From Bacteroidaceae bacterium (lineage in GTDB: Bacteria; Bacteroidota; Bacteroidia; Bacteroidales; Bacteroidaceae), in NCBI GenBank assembly GCA_017547585.1, contig JAFYPH010000005.1, forward strand, positions 1-48,640: 48,640 nucleotides of DNA. The letters are read 5' to 3'. Shown here one piece after another: positions 43,413 to 48,640 of this stretch (the first letter of the stretch is position 1; each line of letters starts with the position of its first letter). The position numbers and the translations under genes were made by a program. The notes below the pieces were generated by a model. It ran no database searches. It was not told where the DNA came from and saw nothing but the letters and a program-made list of their open reading frames with translations.

Positions 43413-43946
43413 CTATTTTCTCATGCTTTTGCGGTCGAAGAAGGGATTTTTCGCACCGGCGCTCACGGGAATTGCAATGATGCATGTGCAACCGGGCATC
43501 CATCCGAGCGCACGCGCTGCGTATCCTGCCGAATACATTACGCGGGTGTCGAGACGAAGGTCGGCAGCTGTTGCGCAGGCCGAGCCCAATGCAATGCCCA
43601 CGTCAACAAGATTCATGGCACAGGGTGTTCCCTCGCCACGGCTCTCGCAGGTCTCGGCGCCGCAATAGGCACAGTTGAGTCCCATAGGAAGCTCGCGGGT
43701 GCCGATGAGCACAATAGCGTCGGCCGAGAGAATGTTTATCGCGTCGCGCATCATGCCTCCGCGGCTTCTCTCTTCGCCCATTGCGTGCAGTTTGTCGCTG
43801 AGAGTCTTTATCTCCTCGCCTGTTACAAGCAGAATTTCAATTAAGTCCTCGCCTTTGGCCTTGGGAGCGGTGCGTGCCGCTGTCATCATCTGTTTAGCCG
43901 CCTCAATCACCTGCTCGCGGCGTATTTCTCTTTCGTCGTATATCAT
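43413..43946 (-). CDS. DUF2148 ferredoxin-domain protein
   Basis: The 177-residue product has a helical N-terminus and four clustered cysteines, C-x2-C-x4-C-x8-C, in NCAYCGAETCESRGEG and TPC, with further Cys in GSACATAAD and MPGCTC. This fits the DUF2148 family of small, possibly iron-sulfur-binding proteins common in anaerobes, with no known reaction. The end is AKNPFFDRKS, usual in the family. A -7-like TATTTTTG lies at 43994-43987 on the minus strand. It is divergent from fetAB and convergent with the Dps-like gene, so a link to iron metabolism is plausible but not shown. Confidence 0.85.
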   Translation of the reverse strand: MIYDEREIRREQVIEAAKQMMTAARTAPKAKGEDLIEILLVTGEEIKTLSDKLHAMGEERSRGGMMRDAINILSADAIVLIGTRELPMGLNCAYCGAETCESRGEGTPCAMNLVDVGIALGSACATAADLRLDTRVMYSAGYAARALGWMPGCTCIIAIPVSAGAKNPFFDRKSMRK

Positions 43947-44122
43947 TTTTGTAATTTTTATTAGCGTTTATGCTTGTTATTCATTTTGCAAAAATAAAAA
44001 TAAAAATGTAAGGTAGCAACCTTTGCACCCTCTTTATGAAGATAAATTCGCAGGATGTGAGACTTTTTTCGCATGAAAAATATTTTTCCCGCTTTTTGAA
44101 AGAAGTTATTGTTTACATTTTG

Positions 44123-44130
44123 TACCTTTG
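44123..44130 (+). promoter_or_regulatory. -7 box (TACCTTTG) of the fetAB-type operon
   Basis: The box lies five bases before the ATG at 44136, with no TTTG at the best distance upstream (nearest TTTG 44095-44098, 24 bp). If real, the transcript is nearly leaderless. Confidence 0.45.
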
Positions 44131-44135
44131 CAAAA

Positions 44136-44783
44136 ATGAAAGGGGAAGAATACATATTAAAAGTAAACAACCTGAACGTTGCGTATAACAATCACATTGT
44201 CATACGCGACTTTTCTATGCAGTTGCGACGCGGGGAAATGGTTGCCATCACCGGCGCGTCGGGCAGTGGCAAAAGCTCTCTTCTGCGTGCACTTATGGGC
44301 TTCGTCCCCTTAACTTCGGGCGAAATTATCTTCGACGGAGCGCAGATGCACAAAGGACAGATGGAGAAGCTGCGTCGCCAGACGGCATTCCTGCCCCAGG
44401 ACCTGTCGTTCCCCTGCGAATGGGTGAGCGAGGTTCTTGAGACTCCTTTCCTTTTCAAAAACAACAAGAACGTCACCGCCACAAAAGCAATGTGGCAAGA
44501 CTCTTTTCAGCGTCTGGGGCTCGACGAAGGAATCATGGACAAGCGCCTGAACGAAATTTCGGGCGGACAGCGACAGCGTATGCTCTTCGCAGTAATCGCC
44601 ATGCTCGACAAAGAGCTTATACTCCTTGACGAGCCGACCTCGGCACTCGACAGTGGCTCGGCAATGCTTGTCACAGAGTTCATTAAGGAGATGTGCGAGA
44701 GTGGAAAAAGCATCCTTGCCGTCACCCACGATAAGCAGTTTGCAGCCGAGTGCGACAGAATAATAAACATTTCAACCTTGTAG
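44136..44783 (+). CDS. ABC transporter ATP-binding protein, FetA/YbbL-like
   Basis: The 215-residue ATPase starts near MKGEEYILKVNNLNVAYNNH and has Walker A GASGSGKSSLL, Q-loop AFLPQDLSF, signature NEISGGQRQRML, Walker B LILLDEPTSALD and the switch His in AVTHDKQF. Its partner is the permease gene 2 bp downstream, whose family (FetB/YbbM) identifies the pair; E. coli FetAB exports iron and protects against peroxide. I choose the ATG at 44136 because the -7 box lies inside the longer ORF from 44109. It is divergent from the DUF2148 gene. Confidence 0.85.
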   Translation: MKGEEYILKVNNLNVAYNNHIVIRDFSMQLRRGEMVAITGASGSGKSSLLRALMGFVPLTSGEIIFDGAQMHKGQMEKLRRQTAFLPQDLSFPCEWVSEVLETPFLFKNNKNVTATKAMWQDSFQRLGLDEGIMDKRLNEISGGQRQRMLFAVIAMLDKELILLDEPTSALDSGSAMLVTEFIKEMCESGKSILAVTHDKQFAAECDRIINISTL

Positions 44784-44785
44784 CC

Positions 44786-45568
44786 ATGGGAACAATAGAC
44801 ATTTCCATCGAGAGCCTTCTTGCGGGCCTGCTGCTAATGGCAATACCCGTATATTTCCTGTGGAAGTATCGCACGGGAATGGTGAAAAGCACCGTCACCG
44901 CACTCGCACGAATGGTGGGACAGCTGTTCCTTGTGGGCCTTTATCTTAAGTATCTTTTCCTTTGGGACAATCCCTTTCTGAATGTCGCGTGGGTAATAAT
45001 AATGGTGTTTGTTGCCACCGAGACGGCCCTCACACGCACAAAGCTGAAACGCTCTATAATGATGTGCCCCATAATGGTGGGATTCGTCACGGGAGCCATT
45101 CTCGTGGGATTCTATTTCCTGGGAATTGTGCTTGAGCTGAACAACGTATTCAGCGTGCAATATTTTATTCCCGTGCTTGGAATCCTGATGGGTAACATGC
45201 TGGGAGTGAACGTAATTGCCTTGAATACTTTCTATTCGCATCTGCGACGCGAAAGTACATATTACTACTTTATGCTGGGCAACGGAGCAACGGTGCAAGA
45301 GGCTGTGTCGCCGTTCGTCAAGCAGGCGCTCGTGCGCGCCTTCAGCCCCGCCATTGCAAATATGGCGGTGATGGGACTCGTGGCACTGCCCGGAACAATG
45401 ATCGGACAGATTCTGGGTGGTAGCACCCCCGACGTTGCAATAAAGTATCAGATGATGATTATTGTAATCACAATATCTGCGTCGATGCTGTCGATAGCCG
45501 TCACTCTATATCTTGTGAGACGCCTCGCATTCGACGCCGACGGATGCATAAAGAATGTATCGCAATAA
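44786..45568 (+). CDS. ABC transporter permease, FetB/YbbM (UPF0014) family
   Basis: The 260-residue membrane protein has about seven hydrophobic segments. Family marks include VATETALTRTKLKRSI, ILGILMGNMLGVN-type sequence and the C-terminal GLVALPGTMIGQILGGSTPD, well conserved in UPF0014. With the ATPase upstream (2-bp gap) it forms an exporter likely for iron or another metal. I start at MGTIDISIESLL (44786), not at the in-frame ATG at 44750, which overlaps the ATPase gene and adds a polar stretch. Neighbouring Dps-like and DUF2148 genes fit an iron theme. Confidence 0.87.
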   Translation: MGTIDISIESLLAGLLLMAIPVYFLWKYRTGMVKSTVTALARMVGQLFLVGLYLKYLFLWDNPFLNVAWVIIMVFVATETALTRTKLKRSIMMCPIMVGFVTGAILVGFYFLGIVLELNNVFSVQYFIPVLGILMGNMLGVNVIALNTFYSHLRRESTYYYFMLGNGATVQEAVSPFVKQALVRAFSPAIANMAVMGLVALPGTMIGQILGGSTPDVAIKYQMMIIVITISASMLSIAVTLYLVRRLAFDADGCIKNVSQ

Positions 45569-45595
45569 AAAATAGAGCAGTAATGCACTTTTGGC

Positions 45596-45626
45596 TTTGA
45601 GAATAGAAAAAAAATCTATATCTTTG
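45596..45626 (+). promoter_or_regulatory. Consensus promoter of the Nif3-zinc ribbon operon
   Basis: TTTG at 45596-45599, a 19-bp spacer and TATCTTTG at 45619-45626 predict a start site ~16-18 nt before the TTG codon at 45647. Confidence 0.85.
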
Positions 45627-45646
45627 CATCACAATTTTTCTGACAA

Positions 45647-46744
45647 TTGACGAAAATTAGAGAGATAGCGAATGCCCTTGAAATGTTCGCGCCTCTGCCC
45701 TTGCAGGAAAGCTACGACAATGCCGGTCTGCAAGTGGGGTTACACGAGGCGGAAGTTGAAGGGGCTTTATTGTGTTTGGACGTAACAGAAGAGGTCATCG
45801 ACGAGGCTGTAACATCCAAATGCAATCTCATTATATCCCATCACCCCCTTTTGTTCAAGCCTCTTAAAAGAATCACAGGTGCAAGCTACGTGGAGCGTTG
45901 CATCCTGAAGGCTATAAGCAACAACATTGCAATATACTCGGCACACACTAACCTCGACAATGCTGCGGGGGGTGTAAACTTCAAGATTGCCGAGAAGCTG
46001 GGGCTCAAGAACGTAAAGATACTTTCACCCAAAGAGAATATACTGCTGAAGCTCGCCGTGTACGTGCCCGTGTCACACGCCGAGAGCGTGCGTAGCGCAC
46101 TTTTCAATGCAGGATGCGGCAAAATAGGCAACTACGACTGCTGCAGCTACAATCTCGAGGGCGAGGGCACCTTCCGCGCGGGCGAGGAGTGTTCGCCATT
46201 CTGCGGAGCGATAGGGGAGCTTCACACAGAGAAAGAGGTGCGCATAGAGACCATCCTGCCTGCATTTATCAAGAGCAAGGCACTGAAGGCACTCTTGGCC
46301 GCCCACCCATACGAAGAGCCTGCATACGACATCTACCCGCTGAACAATGCGTGGCCGACAGTCGGCACAGGAGTCATCGGCGAGCTTGACGAGCCCATGG
46401 ATGCAAAAGAGTTTATGCTCGAAGTAAAAAGAATTTTCGGCGTCGAGCGCATGATGCACACAGCCGCTCAAGGTAAAAAAATCAGCCGCGTGGCTCTTTG
46501 CGGCGGAGCAGGCGCCTCCTTTGCAAGAGAGGCTGCAGCTGCCGGGGCAGACATCTTCATCACCGGCGAGGGACACTACCACGACATGTTCAACTACACA
46601 AGCGGAATGATAATGGCTGCAATAGGGCACTACGAGAGCGAGCAATACACCTCGGAGCTCATTTCCGAAGTATTGAAAGAGCGCTTCCCCGACCTTAAAG
46701 TGAAAATAACAGAAAAGAGAACAAATCCGATATATTATTTATAA
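45647..46744 (+). CDS. Nif3-like dinuclear metal centre protein (TTG start)
   Basis: The 365-residue product has the Nif3 core with metal-binding residues in LIISHHPLLF (His65, His66), YSAHTNLDNA and TGEGHYHDMF. A PII-like insert (~130-240) separates the two halves, as in longer Nif3 proteins. Function is unsettled: a hexameric ring linked to metal or GTP cyclohydrolase-like roles. The start is TTG at 45647: an in-frame stop lies two codons upstream, the next ATG is at residue 13, and the family N-terminus (xKIxEIxxALExFAPLxLQESYDN) demands the upstream residues. A consensus promoter precedes it and the zinc-ribbon gene follows by 19 bp. Confidence 0.92.
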   Translation: MTKIREIANALEMFAPLPLQESYDNAGLQVGLHEAEVEGALLCLDVTEEVIDEAVTSKCNLIISHHPLLFKPLKRITGASYVERCILKAISNNIAIYSAHTNLDNAAGGVNFKIAEKLGLKNVKILSPKENILLKLAVYVPVSHAESVRSALFNAGCGKIGNYDCCSYNLEGEGTFRAGEECSPFCGAIGELHTEKEVRIETILPAFIKSKALKALLAAHPYEEPAYDIYPLNNAWPTVGTGVIGELDEPMDAKEFMLEVKRIFGVERMMHTAAQGKKISRVALCGGAGASFAREAAAAGADIFITGEGHYHDMFNYTSGMIMAAIGHYESEQYTSELISEVLKERFPDLKVKITEKRTNPIYYL

Positions 46745-46763
46745 CAAAAAAACGATTAACAAA

Positions 46764-47585
46764 ATGGCAAAAAAAGATCCTTCAGAATACACAGTAGAAG
46801 AGAAATTGAAGTCATTGTATCAGTTGCAGACAATTCTCTCGGAGACAGACAAGATTAAGATTCTCCGCGGCGAGCTTCCCCTCGAAGTTAAAGACCTCGA
46901 AGACGAGATTGTAGGCCTCGGCACACGCATCGAGAACATTGCAAACGACATTAAGGCAAACAGAGAGGCCATCACCGGTTACAAAGCCGAGATTGAGCAG
47001 GCTAAGCAGAGCATTGCCAAATACACAGAGGACCAGAACCACATCCACAACAGCCGTGAGTTCGACCTCTTGAACAAGGAGATTGAGTACAAAAACCTCG
47101 TAATCGAGCACGACGAGAAGAAGATTCGCGAGGCACAGAACCTCGACAAGCAGAAGAACGAGGAGCTTGCAAAGGCTAAGAATGCACTCGACGAGCGTCA
47201 GAAAGACCTTGAGCTGAAGAAAGCCGAGCTCGAGGAGATTGTTACAGAGACCAAGCAGGAAGAGGAGAAACTGCGCGAGCAGGCACGTAACCTCGAGCTC
47301 ACAATTGAGCCCCGTCTGCTTACATCTTTCAAGCGCATCCGCAAGAACTCACGCAACGGCCTCGGCATTGTATACGTACAGCGTGACGCATGCGCCGGCT
47401 GCTTCAGCAAGATTCCGCCCCAGCGCCAGATGGACATCAGAATGCGCAAGAAAATCATCGTTTGCGAGAACTGTGGACGTATCATGATTGACCCCGAGCT
47501 TGCAGGCGTTAAGGAGGAGAAGCCCGCAGAGGCACCCACAACCAAACGTCGCGGCATCAGAAGAGCGACTCCCAAAAGCGAGTAA
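46764..47585 (+). CDS. C4-type zinc ribbon protein with coiled-coil hairpin
   Basis: The 273-residue product has a long coiled coil (~5-185, highly charged heptads such as LEDEIVGLGTRIENIAND) and a C-terminal zinc ribbon with DACAGCFSKI and IIVCENCGRIMI, four cysteines in two CxxC knuckles. A basic tail ending KRRGIRRATPKSE follows. Homologues often sit next to Nif3, as here, and may bind nucleic acid or act as a tether; function is not known. It is the second gene of the pair and is closed by a 15-bp stem terminator. Confidence 0.9.
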   Translation: MAKKDPSEYTVEEKLKSLYQLQTILSETDKIKILRGELPLEVKDLEDEIVGLGTRIENIANDIKANREAITGYKAEIEQAKQSIAKYTEDQNHIHNSREFDLLNKEIEYKNLVIEHDEKKIREAQNLDKQKNEELAKAKNALDERQKDLELKKAELEEIVTETKQEEEKLREQARNLELTIEPRLLTSFKRIRKNSRNGLGIVYVQRDACAGCFSKIPPQRQMDIRMRKKIIVCENCGRIMIDPELAGVKEEKPAEAPTTKRRGIRRATPKSE

Positions 47586-47607
47586 GAACACCCTTCTCAC
47601 ATAATCC

Positions 47608-47639
47608 CAATGACGATGGCCGCACGGCCATCGTCATTG
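47608..47639 (+). terminator. Hairpin terminator after the zinc ribbon gene
   Basis: CAATGACGATGGCCG (47608-47622) pairs perfectly with 47625-47639, with only CA between. A short T-run follows (TTTCTT). The MBL gene starts 18 bp later. Confidence 0.8.
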
Positions 47640-47656
47640 TTTCTTAATGGCAGCAA

Positions 47657-48475
47657 ATGAAAATAACCACACTCATCGACAACGTCGCGCCCGAGGCAGG
47701 CACACTGAAAGCCGAGCACGGACTCTCATTCTGGATGGAGGCCGACGGTAAGAACTTTCTCATAGACACAGGGGCAACATCGCTCTTTGCCGACAATGCA
47801 CGCGCAATGGGCATCGACATTGCCACAGCCGACTACCTTATTCTCTCGCATGCCCACGCCGACCACACGGGCGGGCTCGCGACCTTTCTTGCAACGAACA
47901 AGAAAGCAAAAATATACCTTTCGGCAAATGCTCGCGGCCGCCACTGTTTCTCGACCCGTCGAGGGGAGAAACGCGACATTTCCATCGACCACAGACTGCT
48001 GCACGAGCACAAGGAGCGCTTCATCTTCGTCGACAGCGAGACTGTGCTCACAGAGAGCGTGACACTCGTGTGCGAGACAGCCGCCACGCACCCAATGCCC
48101 AAGGCAAATGCCACGCTGCTCGCCGGCGACGCGCAGGATGACTTTTCGCACGAAGTGAGCATCGTCGTTGCCGACAGCCACGGAGCCGCAACGATAATCT
48201 CGCCCTGCTCGCACCGGGGAATACTGAACATTCTGGACGCGGCAAAAAATTACAAGGTTACAAATTTCATAGGTGGACTCCACCTGCTCGACAGCGACGA
48301 GAGAAACACATTCGAGAGCGAAGAGGAGATTCGTCAGCTGGCCCACGAAATTTCAGAGAGAGAGATTCTACTCTGCACGGGGCACTGCACGGGAAGCGTA
48401 GCCAGAAAGATACTATCCGAAAAATTAGGAAAGAGGTTCAAGGAGTTCCATTCGGGATTCACCATAAGCCTGTAG
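47657..48475 (+). CDS. MBL-fold metallo-hydrolase
   Basis: The 272-residue product has the metallo-beta-lactamase signature HAHADH (His65, His67, Asp69, His70) and later metal ligands in SPCSHRGILNIL and LCTGHCTGS. The start MKITTLIDNV and overall form resemble the archaeal/bacterial group annotated as dihydropterin-ribofuranosyl-aminobenzene-phosphate-synthase-like, whose true substrate in bacteria is unknown. No signal peptide, so cytosolic. It sits after the Nif3 pair behind a terminator, without a clear promoter of its own. Confidence 0.87.
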   Translation: MKITTLIDNVAPEAGTLKAEHGLSFWMEADGKNFLIDTGATSLFADNARAMGIDIATADYLILSHAHADHTGGLATFLATNKKAKIYLSANARGRHCFSTRRGEKRDISIDHRLLHEHKERFIFVDSETVLTESVTLVCETAATHPMPKANATLLAGDAQDDFSHEVSIVVADSHGAATIISPCSHRGILNILDAAKNYKVTNFIGGLHLLDSDERNTFESEEEIRQLAHEISEREILLCTGHCTGSVARKILSEKLGKRFKEFHSGFTISL

Positions 48476-48640
48476 AAAAACAAAAATAGCTGCCACAACG
48501 GAGAGGTCTTTTAATTTTTAACTAATTGATTTTCAGTATTGGGTTTTACGAAAATTGCGAAATCCTACATAGAAGACTACATGACGGTCGTAATTAAGCC
48601 AAAAAACTACAAATGCAAAGGCATATAAAACTTTTGAAAG
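48476..48640. other. Right-edge intergenic sequence, no gene called
   Basis: The last 165 bp are AT-rich and contain only short open stretches, none with a start, recognisable motif or tRNA-like fold. It may be the upstream region of a gene beyond the window. Confidence 0.5.

Noticed and set aside
43089-43844. 251-codon frame across the Dps-like end and DUF2148 gene
   Set aside because: It crosses a terminator and two real genes in wrong frames.
1-48640. CRISPR array, tRNA, rRNA or replication origin
   Set aside because: No regular short repeats with spacers, no cloverleaf-like sequence in the gaps and no cluster of DnaA boxes was seen.

Overview
The window reads as chromosome of a Bacteroidales bacterium, probably a gut or host-associated member of the Bacteroidaceae/Prevotellaceae sphere; the genus cannot be fixed from sequence alone. 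The evidence is the Bacteroidetes-type promoters (TTTG or TTG, about 19-20 bp, TAnnTTTG) in front of many genes, the near absence of Shine-Dalgarno sequences, and lineage-typical families: DUF4251, DUF4369, FAS1 lipoproteins, a C10 peptidase with BspA-type leucine-rich repeats and a type IX-like tail, a long-tailed ribosomal protein S16, DPP-IV and an exported GalM. Most of the window is ordinary core genome, densely packed and punctuated by strong intrinsic terminators.

Layout. 1-135: end of an IS3-type insertion sequence running off the window. 180-3063: accessory patch with a Gfo/Idh/MocA oxidoreductase, a decayed 3' piece of galE, and an AT-rich cytosolic leucine-rich-repeat gene bracketed by two ~120-bp direct repeats, each made of the galE 3' end plus its terminator. 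3064-9254: a clan GH-D-like glycoside hydrolase, ispE, dnaB behind a duplicated promoter, and an acyltransferase. 9450-12659: pheT and a YebC-type regulator. 12715-15613: a DUF4251 protein whose TGA stop is followed by an in-frame proline-rich extension, then a GH43 lipoprotein and nagB. 15875-18979: secreted C10 peptidase. 19377-24640: rpsP, clpB, nadE. 24795-25790: PerR-like regulator and reverse-type rubrerythrin (peroxide defence), divergent from nadE across a shared dyad. 25859-30569: DPP-IV, a TIGR01212-type radical SAM protein, a YkvA-like protein and mltG. 30664-34590: tandem FAS1 lipoproteins. 34739-42503: MATE exporter, a galM-tkt-rpiB cluster, DUF4369 lipoprotein, prs, and a thiamine-phosphate-synthase-like protein. 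42745-48475: Dps-like ferritin, DUF2148 protein, FetAB-type transporter, Nif3 with its zinc-ribbon partner, and an MBL-fold hydrolase.

Functional themes. Carbohydrate use and sugar phosphate metabolism are served by GH43, nagB, exported GalM, transketolase, RpiB and PRPP synthase. Oxidative and metal stress is served by the PerR-like regulator, rubrerythrin, the Dps-like ferritin, FetAB, ClpB and perhaps Nif3. Surface proteolysis and adhesion are served by the C10 peptidase, DPP-IV and the FAS1 pair.

No clear novel defence system, CRISPR array, tRNA or rRNA was found. The most unusual signals are the repeat-flanked LRR cassette at the galE remnant, the possible UGA readthrough or nonsense event in the DUF4251 gene, the Gly in place of the expected glutaminase nucleophile Cys in NadE, the duplicated dnaB promoter, and the large inverted repeats upstream of clpB and between nadE and the Fur-family gene.
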